Counted from the stretch's first letter, positions 42,840-54,239 are shown. The stretch is DNA of 64,000 nucleotides from Scalesia atractyloides (GCA_947069175.1 CAMTDV010001633.1:60742102-60806101), one strand, 5' to 3'. A program made the numbers and translations. The notes: a model not told the origin generated them from the letters alone.

Positions 42840-43237
42840 GGGCATGTTTGGCTAAGCTTTTCAAGAGCTCTTTATGACTTATTTACTTTTTTGAAAAGCA
42901 TATAAGGAGAAAAAGTGTTTGGCAAACTAATAAGGACTTTACAAAATGACTTTTTATATAAGCAAATAAGTTGATTTTGAAAAGTCAGGAAGGAATGACT
43001 TTTTGAAGCTCCTTATGACTTTTCACAAAAAAAAAAAATACACAAATACCCTGCCTTATGCCCTAATACACTCATAAGCTAATCCAAACACTTTTAACAA
43101 AACAACTTACTGGTTTTTCCCACCTCATAAGCTAATGCAAACACTTTTTAAAAACTCATTTTCAAAAACTCATAAGTCAATAAATCTTTTTAATAAAAAG
43201 TCATTTTTACGTTAAATAAGCTTAGCCAAACAAGCCC
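42840..43237. mobile_element. hAT MITE with GGGCATGTTTGGCTAAGC ends
   Basis: Left GGGCATGTTTGGCTAAGCTT and the reverse complement of the right, GGGCTTGTTTGGCTAAGCTT, differ at one base. The flanks CAAACTAA and TAAATTAA match at six of eight positions, both differences being C/T. Inner parts repeat CTTATGACTTTT-like and inverse AAAAGTCAT words. Confidence 0.8.
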
Positions 43238-43595
43238 TAAATTAAAACCCACGATTTCTCATTTAATTGAGAAGGCGCATTTTTCTTTTGAAAACAAATT
43301 TTTTAAACATATTGTTTCTAACTTCTAATACATACGACATATAATATAAGTTGTGTTACGCCTTTACGCAACCAGTGATGGAGTTAGCAACACTACGGTT
43401 GATGTTGAACATCTAGACATGGATATCTTCTTATGATCAGACTATGCCATGATGGAGTTACGCAACTACTGGTTCTTCTAATACACACGACACATATAGT
43501 ATAACTCGTATTTTATCAAGCTTAATAGCACACATAAATCTCGTCATCGACTAGGAGATTTTCTTATGACCAGACTCCAATGTGAGAATAGGCGT
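43238..43595. other. Short intergenic stretch
   Basis: Contains an imperfect direct repeat: CACTACGG…GATATCTTCTTATGA(CC)AGACT phrases recur around 43380-43440 and 43500-43575. No gene seen. Confidence 0.35.
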
Positions 43596-43599
43596 CACT

Positions 43600-43870
43600 A
43601 CTAGAAAACTGACAAATTGCGACTGCATTTTCGGTCACAATCCATTGCAAAACGCTTTTTGCGACCGGTTTACGACCGGAAACGCGATCCAATTTGACCT
43701 CGTCACTAACCGGATTTTGGGACCGGTGCAAATTTGCGACTGCTATTTACAATTGGAATTACTGTCGCAATTATTGCGACAGATTTGTAACTTCTAGTTT
43801 GCGATTGATTTGCAACTGTTTTTTTTGCGACCGGCTTGCGACGATAATTTTTGCAACTTTTTTTGCAATG
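43600..43870. repeat. CACTA subterminal TGCGAC repeats
   Basis: TTGCGAC, GCGACCGG and CTTGCGACGA words in both orientations are spaced about 15-25 bp apart. In CACTA elements such motifs bind the transposase. Confidence 0.75.
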
Positions 43871-44430
43871 GTCTTACGAATGGATTACAAAAATTTAAAA
43901 TAAATTCCTATTTTTTTTTCTATTTTTAACCTGTTAATATTTTTCAAACTTAGCAATTTATCTGATCTAAAATACCACAATTCGGATTAAACAAAACATT
44001 GAGTTAAAGTTACAAAATAAGTCAAATATCTTTGTTGTTCGAACATAATAGATCCAAAACATTTAAATAAAAATGATTAGAGCTTTAACTCGGTGGTAGG
44101 ACGTATCGAGACACAAGTTGTAACATTGATTCAAAGCTCGTCATCCTATCAAGCATCACCTCTTTTTATTTCACTAATCCTCAATGATCACGTTCAGTTT
44201 TTGTTTATCTTCTTTTTCCTTGGTCAACTCGTTAATAACTTTGTTTAACCTTTCTTTATTTGCTTCCTTTTCTTTCACCATATTTTCAATAACCCCGTTC
44301 AAGTTTTGTATCTAAAAATTTATAAAAATGTACTTATGTTCACACTTAAATATAAAAGCTCAAATATAATTTATTTAGACTCGCAATTAACAATTATTCA
44401 TTGGTTTAGTATATTTTTCATACATCCTCA

Positions 44431-44432
<2 letters not shown>

Positions 44433-44497
<65 letters not shown>

Positions 44498-44498
44498 G

Positions 44499-44531
<33 letters not shown>

Positions 44532-44532
44532 G

Positions 44533-44600
<68 letters not shown>
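44433..44600. repeat. (TTA)n microsatellite, about 168 bp
   Basis: A nearly uninterrupted ATT/TTA run with two GTT interruptions (44499 and 44531). The Ile/Leu/Tyr-only ORF over it is an artefact. Confidence 0.95.
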
Positions 44601-44605
<5 letters not shown>

Positions 44606-44879
44606 AACTTACATATTTCACACATGTTGCTCTTTAACAATTCTTAAATTTTGTTAGGTATGTCAAACAGGGAAGGAAAATCAGAGAACATAGTGTAAAT
44701 TTATTTATTTTTTGCACTGTTGTAGGCTAAAAGATATAGAACCAACAAAAATTCGTTGTGTTTGTCATAAAAAAAATTAGCAGATTGATGGAGAGGGTGA
44801 AACCCGAGCTTTAAAGTGCCTAAGTCGGGAGTTTTATATGCGTTCTATGTGTTTAATTGCTATGAATGAGATAACTACG

Positions 44880-46150
44880 AGAAATTGTTGTTTTGCAGGT
44901 TAAGCGTGCAATTTGATGAAGTTATGACGATTAAAGATGGTATGGAATGCATTGAGCGATTGCTACAGCCTTCGGTACAGATTCGGAACTTGTTCGGTTG
45001 TGAAAGTGGATTGAGAGTACAAGAAGCATGAAAGAACAAAGCTTAGGGGCTATTTAATCGGAATTTGTTTTGTGTCTAGATGTGCAAGAAACATAAGTCT
45101 ACGAAGTTGAGGGACTTGAATGTCATTAGCTGAAAGTTGTTTAGAATGGGGAACAAGAGAGATGGGGTGCGACCGTAAGCTATGGTCTTTAGACCGTATC
45201 TTGCAGTTGTTGGCGTTTAGGCGGAGTGTGATCAGAAGTTACGAACCGTAATCTATGGTTCAAAGACCGTAGATTATGGTTGAGTTATAAAGCTGAGACA
45301 GAATTCTTAAACCGCAACTTAAATTTTATAACCGTAGCTTACGGTTTGGGTGACGAAAAAACGTGAACTCCCGGGTTATGAAGTATATTAGGGTTTGGCA
45401 AACAAAAGAATCATTATCTCCTCTTCCACAACGAACTTGGGCACTCCTAGGGAATCAAGATTGAAGTTTTTTTCCACTCCAATCCATCATATCTCTCACC
45501 AAAATCACATCTGGTGATCATGAATTCATCATATACTCAAGCTTTTGTTGATTTCACTTGTGAGATGAGCGGCTAAATTTCTTTGGTTTCCTCCGGATGG
45601 AGGGTTTTTGTAAGTTAGATATCATTATGTGTTCGTGACAATTGTTTTGACTTGGTGATCTAAGCATTCGATGCTTTTTCACCATTGATTTGATTAACTG
45701 ATTGTAAACAGTTGCATTTTATTTAAACCTTGATTCTTAATCATTCAATTTTTGGGTGTTCTAGTAATTGGGATATATTTGTTATGGGATTAGGGTTGGT
45801 AATTGCAATTGATAATCATTCGATAACCTTCCGTTATGTATTGACCGGAGTACTTAGTCGTTAATTATCACAATTGGTTGATTAGGTTTAACGCCTATGT
45901 CTATTTAGGTGTTTCAATTGAACACATAATTGAATTTAACTGCAAAACCTGAATTCCGGAGGAACCATTCTTCCTCCTATTGAATTAAATCTCAATTTTC
46001 TTAGTTGTTAGTTTAATCAAACAATCAAACTCAAGTTGAATTTATTTTTCTTAGCAATTAGTTAATACTGAACACTACATACTCTCCATAATCCTCCGCT
46101 GGTTTGATACCCGACTTATCCTATCTATATACTTTACTTTGGTTTTTGCA
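44880..46150 (+). repeat. Possible gypsy LTR remnant with ACCGTAAGCTATGGT words
   Basis: Near the right end GCTGGTTTGATACCCGACTT resembles the U5 end of Athila/Tat LTRs. At 45170-45360 the words GACCGTA, ACCGTAATCTATGGTT, CCGTAGATTATGGTT and ACCGTAGCTTACGGTTT form repeated inverted pairs. No PBS, coding sequence or TG/CA boundary could be fixed, so this is a tentative LTR call. Confidence 0.35.
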
Positions 46151-46200
46151 TGTTCATCATGATTGACATCACAGATCACTTCATTTCCATGGATACAAAA

Positions 46201-46207
<7 letters not shown>

Positions 46208-46247
<40 letters not shown>
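46208..46247. repeat. (AT)n microsatellite, about 40 bp
   Basis: Uninterrupted AT dinucleotides. Confidence 0.95.
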
Positions 46248-46248
<1 letters not shown>

Positions 46249-46811
46249 CATTTTACAAAACCAAAGTCATTGTAGTGAACATCATGTCATGCTATAGTGA
46301 TTTAGTTTTGTTTCTATTTTATGTTTTTTCTTTTTCTACCCTTAACTTTTAGCATGTTATCACTTACACCACTTAGCTTTATAAAAACTTTGTAAAATGT
46401 CATTTTCACCCATCGAGTTTTACATGTTTATTTTTATGTTCGTGGGTCACATATAACATGTTTTCGTACTTATTTTCATTTATGTTTTAGGTTGGTCAAC
46501 GTTTTGGCAATACATTTCCGTGCTTATTTTTATGTATGTTTTCACTAGACGATATAAATTCATGTTACTTTACTTTTCAACGCCGCCGTAATGCGTGATA
46601 CCATTTTTGTTAATTAAAAAAAATGCTATATTTTTACGTGCTTTATTTAAGTACATTTTTGTATATTTTTTCTTGGTAATGAGTGAGGTGAAATATAATA
46701 TTTTTCTGTGCTTATGTTTTGAGTTGGACTACGTTTTGATGTAAGTTTTGCTCAAAACAAGCAGGGTTAGATATTTGACGATACTAATTTTTCGAGCTAC
46801 TTTAGGTTTCG

Positions 46812-46847
46812 ATGCCGCCGCAATGCATGACGGGTCAAATTTCTAGT
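46812..46847 (+). mobile_element. Possible Helitron 3' terminus
   Basis: GATGCCGCCGCAATGCATGA, then CGGGTCAAATTTCTAGT. It ends in CTAGT, the Helitron 3' consensus (CTRR followed by host T), preceded by a GC-rich, weakly self-complementary segment. A sister phrase CGCCGCCGTAATGCGTGATA occurs at 46581-46600. The 5' TC end was not found. Confidence 0.3.
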
Positions 46848-47749
46848 GGTATTATATTTACAGTCTAAAACTGATATTCTATTTTATATTAATAAAAACC
46901 GAATGATTCATTAGAAATCGATTCAAGTGGCTAAAATAAACAGGTGGCCCAACCAATCCTAATTAACTGGTCAGTTCGGTCAAAGAATACTACACTTTAG
47001 GACTCGTTATAACAATAACCTATTATAACTAGATAAGATGCATTAGGACATGTTACCGAGCTCTCTCCACATGATAATGGCATGAAGAAACTAATTGCAT
47101 ATGTGCAAAACAAACCTTATCTATGATGTCAATGCTAAGTGATTAGCCACCAGTTCAACCCTATAGCGACTTATAATCCCAACCTAATGGATAACTATGG
47201 TTTTAAACATGGTAAAGAATAGAAAAAAATATACATCGGGATCTTGTGTCATAGTATTGCTACACGACATGGAAGGTGTACCCGTGATCAAGGCTAACGG
47301 GTCACTAACGTTGCTAAACCCGTATAATTTTCCGTTACTCAAGCCCCCCCGGGTCTCGTGACCACAAGTCTTGGTTAAACTTTGGGTGTTCGCTATCATT
47401 CGCCCGTACTTCTCCACAAGATATCCCTTGTATGTTTTCTGATACACACAAACAAAACATTTAATAAATAAGTAGCAAAACTATACAATATTGGAAGTGA
47501 TGAAACCTACCCAGGTCTCGGTTGATCTTTCGTCAACCCAGTCCTGATGTGGTTCTTCAATGTCCTCTTCACCATTTAAGCCTTGATTTTGTTCTTGAAC
47601 ATTTTCTTTAGAATCCAAGCCCTCGGCTACGTTACTTGTACACTCTTGAGCTTTGTCCAATGGCTTCCTACCTTTCTTGCAATGTGATTGCCTCCACATC
47701 TCAAAAATTTCAGGTTCACGCCCAAGTTTCTTAGCCTACAAAAGTAGCT

Positions 47750-48240
47750 TTAGAAGTTAACTAAGAAATGGTAATGATGACATTCACCGCCACGACAACC
47801 GTCGTCAACCAACGCCACCATCCATCGATGGCGCCGCAAAACCACAATTTTTATGGTTGTTTGCAAGTTTTGGTTGATGTTTGATAGAGAAAGAATGTAT
47901 GGCTGTTTGAATGCTTGAATTGTAGGTTACAATTTTGGACATAAAAACATGTGGCGGCTGAAACTTGTTTAAAAATTAGGGTGTCGCTGTGTAGTCCACT
48001 CACAAAATGTGTTGATGTTAAACATTTTGAATCTGCTATTGGAGCAAGTAAAAAAAATAAGTGGGCTGCCAACATGACAGGTTTTATATTTTTAAACCAA
48101 CCTGACCCGAAACCCATTTCAACCCGGACCCGTTCCAACCCGAAACCGTTTCAACTGGAACCCGTTTTTACCCGACCCAAAATAACCCTTTTTTTATTTG
48201 ACCCATTTTGATCCCCAACCCGCCTGTTGAGAACGTTATA
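47750..48240. repeat. Insertion-like ACCCGACCC-rich segment between CACTA gene pieces
   Basis: At 48095-48210 the words AACCCGGACCC, AACCCGAAACC, TACCCGACCC recur. The segment separates two blocks of the CACTA gene and has no coding homology. It is probably a MITE of the same type as DNA at about 60180-60370, but the ends are not clear. Confidence 0.4.
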
Positions 48241-49190
48241 TGTACTAAAAGAGAACGATTAATATCTTTTACTGCTTCTAACTTGACAGTCACAAAGGTT
48301 TGTGATGCAATAGTATCTTTGCCCCATGTTGATTTATTTCTGTTCTCTTTGTTTCTACGACACTTCTCTTTCCATTCGGGTGTGTTCCATATCTCACACA
48401 ATTCTTTCCAGTGCTCTATTCTCATCCATGCTGGTTTAAAGTCATAAAGAGCAGAAGTATCATCTCCAACTTGTAAACCCTTTTTGGTCGCCATTGCTAT
48501 GGCACCATTACGTGCCCTGGACAACATATCAGCGAACTTGTCAGCAATACACTTCTCCCAACAGCTATGAATTTTGGCATCCTATTTCTTCTCCAATTGA
48601 AAATAACATTATAAAAGACCACTTATTAATAAATGTATATAAAATTTATTAAGTTATATATAATGTTAGTCTAAGTACACACTTGGAAATGCTCAAACAA
48701 TCGGTCTATGTCCTCCTTAGGAACATCTCCCCATCCTTGCCATGGTCTAGACCACATAGACTTCAAGTTTGATAAAATAACATGGGTAGCCTTGACTTGT
48801 TTACTAAATCTACAAAATGGAAGAAATAAACAACAGTCACATTAATAACATCTTTTTATCTACTTAAAAATAAATATTAACATCTTTTTATCTACATACA
48901 AAATTAATATTAACATATTTACTTATTGCCCATATTCAACAAAAATCCAATTGCGGTCCATTTGTTCAGGTACATGAGGTTGGGAAGCAGATCCCCGCCT
49001 CACAGGAGCAACATGAACAACAGACTCATCATCATCATCACTATTTACCCCATGAGAAGGTGTACGATGAGATGCATCTAATTGTTTTTGTCCAACGGTA
49101 TCAGTGTTGTCTCGACCACCACCACGACTCCACCAACACCACTACCCCTACCACCTTCACTTCCCACGTACTACGTACCATCAAATCTAC

Positions 49191-49922
49191 AATAAAAACA
49201 AATTCATCAATATTTAGAAATACCATTTCATAACACGTTGTTAGTCCACCCAAATTGCAACATAATCCACCAAACAACAATGAAACATAACACTACGGAG
49301 GAAGAAAAAAAGAAACCACATACAGGTAGTAAATGCAAAGCAGTTCCAGGATATTAAAAATCCTCTCCTGTATGATGAGAGGTGTGTTTGTAGTATTAAG
49401 ACATCCTATGGACCATTATATTATAAATGATATGTACGAACACTTACTACATGTCGTTGTGCCGAATAATGTGCTATTGGACATGTCAAGGATTCAAGGC
49501 ATTATCTAGCATATTAGGATACTAACGACTAGTCTACGTGTTGGTGGGTTATCTAGCATAATAAGATACTTATAGTGTGTGAGTTAGGGTTAACATTTCA
49601 TGACACGACACGAAAAAAAACATGTTTGGGTCGGCTGAGAGGACCCGTGTTATCAAACAAGTCAACCTGAACAGGACAAGTTTAATAAATATATTAATCC
49701 AAACACGATATATCTAGGGTAGGGTTAATGCGGGAACCACCATTTATCGTGGGAACCACAAGTTCAACTTTAACACCGCCAAAATAAACCTAACCCCACC
49801 CCCACCTCCCAAAAACCTAACCCCCACCCCCCCTAAAAACCTAACCTCCTCACGCCCCATCCAAGCTAAATGTTAATTGCTAAGAACCCGCTGTCAACTT
49901 GAGTCCACAAAATTAATTTTTT
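49191..49922. other. Intergenic DNA between CACTA and hAT elements
   Basis: AT-rich. A CACGACACGA-type segment (49600-49720) and a C-rich part (49795-49840, CCCCACCCCCACC) are present. No gene. Confidence 0.4.
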
Positions 49923-50159
49923 GTTGCTTGTAGTGGCGGATCTAGAAATATTAGTCAGTGGGTGCCAAAAACAAGTCCGCCTAGAATGGGCCAGACTAGA
50001 AAGCTCACTAAAACTCTTCACAACTTAACCCCATGTGCCACGTTATACCAGCGACACTCGTCCTACGATCACCTCCGTGTCTTCGGATGCGCATGCTATC
50101 CCAACTAATCCGCAACTCGACCACATAAACTTTTTCCCAAGTCGTCTCTTTGTGTTTTC

Positions 50160-50640
50160 TTGGGATATCCCGCCAACTACCGCGGCTACCGTTGCCTCGA
50201 GTTGTCATCCGGAAAAATAATTTTTACACGACATGTCATGTTTGCTGAAACAATGTTTCCTTTATCCAACTCCACAGACCCTAAGCCTACCTCTTCTTTC
50301 TGTGATGACATTTCTCCCTCATTCACCTTCCCTTCAGCCTTCGCCCCTGCTACCCCAACCGGCCCAACTGCGTCCTCACCTTCTGTTTCGCCTCAACAGG
50401 CCCAGCAGGCCCATTCCGCCCCCCAGCACCAACCGCTTCCAACCCACCCTGTCCAGCCCGCACCCTTTTACCCACCAGGCTTCCCCCTATCCCACCTCAC
50501 CACTCGGCCCAATTCACTTCCGCTCCCTCTCACCAACATTCTACTCCCTCCGAAGCCCAAACCAACCCTCTACCCATTGGCCAAACAATCTCGGGAGTCT
50601 AACAACAACCTCAACCTACGCCATCCCATCCCATGGTCAC
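50160..50640 (+). pseudogene. Copia integrase C-terminus and linker
   Basis: GYPANYRGYRCLELSSGKIIFTRHVMFAE (from 50160) is the conserved end of the copia integrase, followed by a long Pro/Ser/Thr linker. The preceding part (50030-50160) reads in another frame, with a stop in CYPN-stop-SAT, so at least one shift is present. Confidence 0.8.
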
Positions 50641-52265
50641 TCGTGCCCGTGCTGGTATCTCCAAACCTAAAGTCCCATTTAATTTGTCCACTGTGTCATC
50701 CGCCATCTCTCCTCTTCCTAAATTCCACTTAGCTGCCTTTCGGGATCCTAATTGGAACGATGCCATGGCCACTGAATACAAAGCTTTATTGGATAACAAT
50801 ACGTGGGAATTAGTACCGAGACCACCTACGGCCCCTATTATTCGTTGCATGTGGTTGTTTAAACATAAATTTAAGGCTTCCAGTCAGTTGGAGCGTTATA
50901 AAGTGCGGCTTGTTTGCAATGGTAAAAGCCAAACTGTTTGGCATTGACTGCGATGAAACTTTTAGTCCAGTGGTTAAACCAACCACCATACGGACCGTTC
51001 TCAGTCTAGCAGTCTCCCGTTCTTGGCCTGTTCATCAGCTGGACGTTAAAAATGCCTTCTTACACAGTCAACTTAATGAAACTGTGTACATGCACCAGCC
51101 TCCGGGCTTTGTTGATCAGACTAAACCAGGTTTTGTTTGCAGGTTGAATAAGTCGTTTTATGGCCTTAAACAGGCCCCTCGTGCTTGGTATCAACAATTC
51201 TCTTCGTTTATCCTTAAATGTGGTTTCACAAGCAGCGTGTGTGACACTTCATTGTTTGTTTATCGCAATGGAACCCAGCAGGCATATTTACTCTTGTACG
51301 TTGATGATATTATCTTAACAGCTTCAGATCAGGTTCTGCTTCAGAATATTATCGCTTCTTTGAAAGCTGAGTTTGCAATGACAGATCTGGGTGCTTTGCA
51401 TCATTTTTTGGGTATTCACGTAGAACAAAAGCACGAGGGTCTTTTCTTAACTCAATCCTCCAATGCGAATGACATCCTACAGCGTGCCAACATGTCTAAC
51501 TGTAAACCGTGTAAGCTGAGTGCCGAATTTGGCTCTCCTTCAGTTGATGGTACCTAATACCGTAGCCTTGCCGGCGCGCTACAATATCTGACCATCACAC
51601 GCCCAGACATCGCCTATGCGGTCCAGCAGGTTTGTCTGTTTATGCATGATCCTCTAGAACCTCATCTTCAGTTTCTCAAGCACATTTTGAGGTATATTCG
51701 CGGGACGCTTGATTATGGGCTACAGTTTTCTCCCTCGCGCTCCACATCTCTTACTGCTTACTCAGATGCAGACTGGGGTGGTTGCCCAGATTCCAGGCGG
51801 TCTACATCTGGCTATTGTATTTATTTGGGTGATAACCTCATCTCTTGGAGCTCTAAGCGTCGACCAACCATTGCCCGTTCTAGTGCTGAGGCAGAGTATC
51901 GCGGTGTTGCCAACGCTGTTGCTGAAGCTAGTTGGATACGCAACCTCTTACTTGAACTCGGAGTACTTGTTAAACAGGCTACAGTCGTCTATTGTGATAA
52001 TATTTCTGCTGTTTATCTCTCCCAGAATCCAGTGCAACATCAGCGCACCAAACATGTAGAATTGGACATTCATTTTGTCCGTGAAAAAGTACGCATTGGT
52101 CATGTTCATGTGCTTCATGTGCCCGCAGATTTTCAATACGCAGACATTTTTACTAAAGGATTATCAAAGCAGCTGTTTACCCGCTTTCGGTCCAGTTTGT
52201 GCCTTCGACAGGCTACGGATCAAACTGCGGGGGTCTTAGCGAGCATAATTAGGAGATATATTTAG
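50633..52265 (+). pseudogene. Copia RT and RNase H, lightly damaged
   Basis: First frame 50633-50947: FRDPNWNDAMATEYKALLDNNTWELV … RCMWLFKHKFKASSQLERYK. A single frameshift near 50925 moves to 50910-51557: DCDETFSPVVKPTTIRTVL, HQLDVKNAFLHSQLNETVYM, FYGLKQAPRAWYQQF, LLLYVDDIILTASD (active site) and MTDLGALHHFLGIHV. One stop (51555) separates this from YRSLAGALQYLTITRPDIAYAV and the RNase H at 51642-52265 (TAYSDADWGGCPDSRRSTSGY, SSAEAEYRGVAN, VVYCDNISAVYLSQN, HVELDIHFVREKV, YADIFTKGLS). With one shift and one stop, this is the best-preserved RT in the window. Confidence 0.92.
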
Positions 52266-52397
52266 AAGATATTTCTGTGTATAATTTGCATTAATCTCCT
52301 AGTAAATAGGTTGTATTGTTTCCATATTTCTCTTGTATTCTTGTATTATTTATACTCTTCAGCTTAATGAGAATGATCATTGAGTAATAAACTTTCA
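52234..52397 (+). repeat. 3' LTR of the truncated copia element
   Basis: A purine tract AACTGCGGGGG (52223-52233) precedes TCTTAGCGAGCATAATTAGG, presumably once TGTTAG. The region is AT-rich with TTGTATTCTTGTATTATTTA and ends …AATAAACTTTCA. It is about 164 bp, similar in size to the LTRs of the 21-27 kb copia element but not similar in sequence. Confidence 0.7.
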
Positions 52398-53815
52398 GAA
52401 GCATTCATCTTTAACATATTCAAGTACTCTAATGATTGAGGGAAACATGTTAACCAAACGTACAAGTGTTTTGTAATGTGAAATCCATCTTGTATCTCCA
52501 AGTCGTATAAAAGAACGCTCTTGGTTTAACCCACTTCCTGTTTCAAGTAAGCCACTACCAATTTCTTTTTCAACTCTCTGTTTCTCGTTTTCTCGAAGTA
52601 TGTCTGGTCGTTTACAAGAAGAACATATCACATTCATCAAAATACTTAAATTATCGAAGAAGTTCACAACACCTAAATGTTTTTTTGCAACCGTCACAAC
52701 TACCAACTGAATCTGGTGAGCGAAACAATGCACATCATATGCTGAACTATTTTCTTCTAAAATCTTTGTTTCTAAGCCGTTAAACTGACCACGCATATTG
52801 CTTGCTCCATCATATACTTGGCCTCTTAGCCTTTTAAAACTTAATCCATATTTAGCAAAAAAGGTGTCGATGGCAGACTTGAGAGCCGAAGATGACGTCT
52901 CCATCACATGTACAAGACCAACAAATCTCTCTTTAGCAAGTCCATGTGTATCAACGTATCGCAATACAATTGCCATTTGTTCCTTTTTTGACACGTCACT
53001 AGACTCGTCAACTAACAAAGCAAACACATCATCGCCAATGTCTTTGAAAATGTTACTTAGAATTTCTTCCTAAAAACAAGTAGCAATATCTTTTTGAATA
53101 ATTGGAGATAAATACTGATTATTACCTGCAGCTTTTGGTAATTTACGAAGTTCATCATCATGGAGAAGAATTAAGTCCATTATTCCAAGAAATTCCCTTT
53201 GCAAAGAGACTTTTTGCTCTCATCATGACCACGGAAGGACAGTGTGTTTTTTCAGACAAAGTCTACAATCATTAATGGTAGCATTTAATCGAAGTCGATT
53301 TGCTCTTTTCATCGTATGATCTTGCTTATGAAGATTGGTGGAAATAGATTGTTTTTTATTTAGTAAATCTTCACACCTTTGAAGTGCTTTATAATGAGCA
53401 CTACCAACTTCACTAACATGTGTAGCGAATCTTTTCGGTTTATTCCAGCAATTAAACTCTTCTTTTGAAAATACATCACGCCCACCTTGGTTCCCGACGT
53501 AATCCGCAAATAGGTAACAACGCAAACAAAATGCTTTGTCTGCTTTTACGCTATACTCTAACCATGTACCGTCCTAGCATACCATATCGAGCTGAAACGT
53601 CGTTCTTTAGCCCCTATCTTTCTTTTTGGGAAGTCATGACCACGTGGTTGGCAAGGTCCATTAATCCAATATTTTCTTCGAATCTCATCCCTTTGAATCG
53701 GATGATAATCCAAAATTCTTTTTCTATCGAAGGGATCCCATGAAAGATTATCTAAATCAACTAAACTTGGTCCTCATGGTGTTTTTCGTTTCAAAAATTT
53801 TTCCAAAGTTGTCAT
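52398..53815 (-). pseudogene. hAT transposase (TTF-type finger, DUF4371), truncated
   Basis: The start MTTLEKFLKRKTP at 53815 is the classical N-terminus of plant ZMYM1-like hAT transposases and is followed after a stop by DLDNLSWDP. The TTF-type zinc-finger region (about 53700-53480) and later parts are spread over several frames (GINRKDSLHMLV…, KSLCKGNFLE). The last 210 residues (53027-52398) are open: FALLVDESSDVSKKEQMAIV (first catalytic Asp), GQVYDGASNMRGQFNGL (second Asp), VHCFAHQIQL and RLGDTRWISHYKTL. The stop TGA at 52395 comes from the copia LTR. The third acidic residue and the hATC domain are missing. It binds and cuts element ends when intact; here it is dead. Confidence 0.88.
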
Positions 53816-54239
53816 AGCTTATATCACTTACTATACAAATAGAAAACACAACAATCAATATCAATAAAAAGAAAATGACAACTTAATTACAACTATATTG
53901 TTGAACCTGTTACCTGATCGAGTGATTGCCGATTGAGAAGTGCCGTGAAATAACAAAGCCGGTTGATTCCAATCTTCCAGAATTCCAATTTTCGTCTTGC
54001 CGACCTTGAGTTTTTTATTAAAATATTGCCCTAATTGCTTTTAATCTCTAACTCCCGTACAACATACTAGTCAAATTAAATGTTTGCATATTGGGAAGTT
54101 GGGCTGATTAGTTTGGGGCACTTCAAAAAATATAGATGGGGCACATTATAAAATATTGACTTATTTTATTAAAATTAGAAAGCTGAGTGGGTGCATGTCC
54201 CCCACCTCAACCCTTAGTCCATCCGTCCCTGGTCGCTTG

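Larger units (their letters stand above)
43596..49190 (-). mobile_element. CACTA (En/Spm-type) transposon, partial, with insertions
   Basis: The left terminus CACTACTAGAAAACTGAC at 43596 is a classic CACTA end. Inside it (to about 43870) repeats of TTGCGACCGG/TGCGAC form the subterminal block. A minus-strand gene with the plant Transposase_24 (Ptta/En/Spm) domain occupies 44.1-49.2 kb in pieces. I could not find a matching second terminus on the right, so the right boundary given is only the limit of coding homology. LTR-like DNA, microsatellites and a possible Helitron end break up the interior. Confidence 0.7.
44110..49190 (-). pseudogene. CACTA gene with Transposase_24 (Ptta/En/Spm) domain
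   Basis: Pieces in order on the minus strand. About 49190-48920: acidic N-terminus ending DRNWIFVEYGQ. About 48820-48685: VKATHVILSNLKSMWSRPW and WGDVPKEDIDRLFEHF. About 48580-48260: KCIADKFADMLSRARN, then DFKPAWMRIEHWKELCEIWNT and KCRRNKENRNK, the Transposase_24 core. About 47730-47510: HCKKGRKPLDKAQE and an acidic linker. About 47430-47200: YKGYLVEKYGRM and GGLSNGKLYGFSN, typical of the C-terminal part. About 44310-44175: a coiled coil (VKEKEANKERLNKVINELTK). This is a recognised family carried next to the catalytic TnpD-type gene. The gaps between pieces, partly filled by other repeats, suggest it is no longer functional. Confidence 0.7.
50030..52397 (+). mobile_element. 5'-truncated Ty1/copia element inside the hAT transposon
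   Basis: Copia homology starts mid-integrase (YDHLRVFGCACYPN, about 50060-50110) and runs through RT and RNase H to a 3' LTR ending at 52397. The 5' LTR, PBS, gag, protease and integrase core are missing. Immediately after 52397 the hAT transposase reading frame resumes, so the copia 3' end marks the insertion point. The missing 5' part and the missing hAT C-terminus suggest a deletion spanning that junction. Confidence 0.85.
49931..54231 (-). mobile_element. hAT transposon with transposase remnant, containing a copia insertion
   Basis: The ends TAGTGGCGGATCTAG and the reverse complement of the right end CAGGGACGGATGG form degenerate inverted repeats of the CAGNGGCGGAT type. The 8-bp flanks are GTTGCTTG (49923-49930) and GTCGCTTG (54232-54239), one mismatch. 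Subterminal CAGTGGGTGCC / GAGTGGGTGCATG words are mirrored. A transposase with TTF-type zinc finger and DUF4371 lies on the minus strand at 52398-53815. The catalytic C-terminus and hATC domain expected at lower coordinates are replaced by a truncated copia element. Confidence 0.75.

Noticed and set aside
44306..44602. 98-residue hydrophobic ORF resembling a membrane protein
   Set aside because: Poly-Ile/Leu/Tyr comes from a (TTA)n microsatellite.
49923..54239. Reading the copia and hAT fragments at 50-54 kb as two unrelated neighbours
   Set aside because: The shared outer inverted ends and the 8-bp GT(T/C)GCTTG flanks place the copia inside the hAT element.
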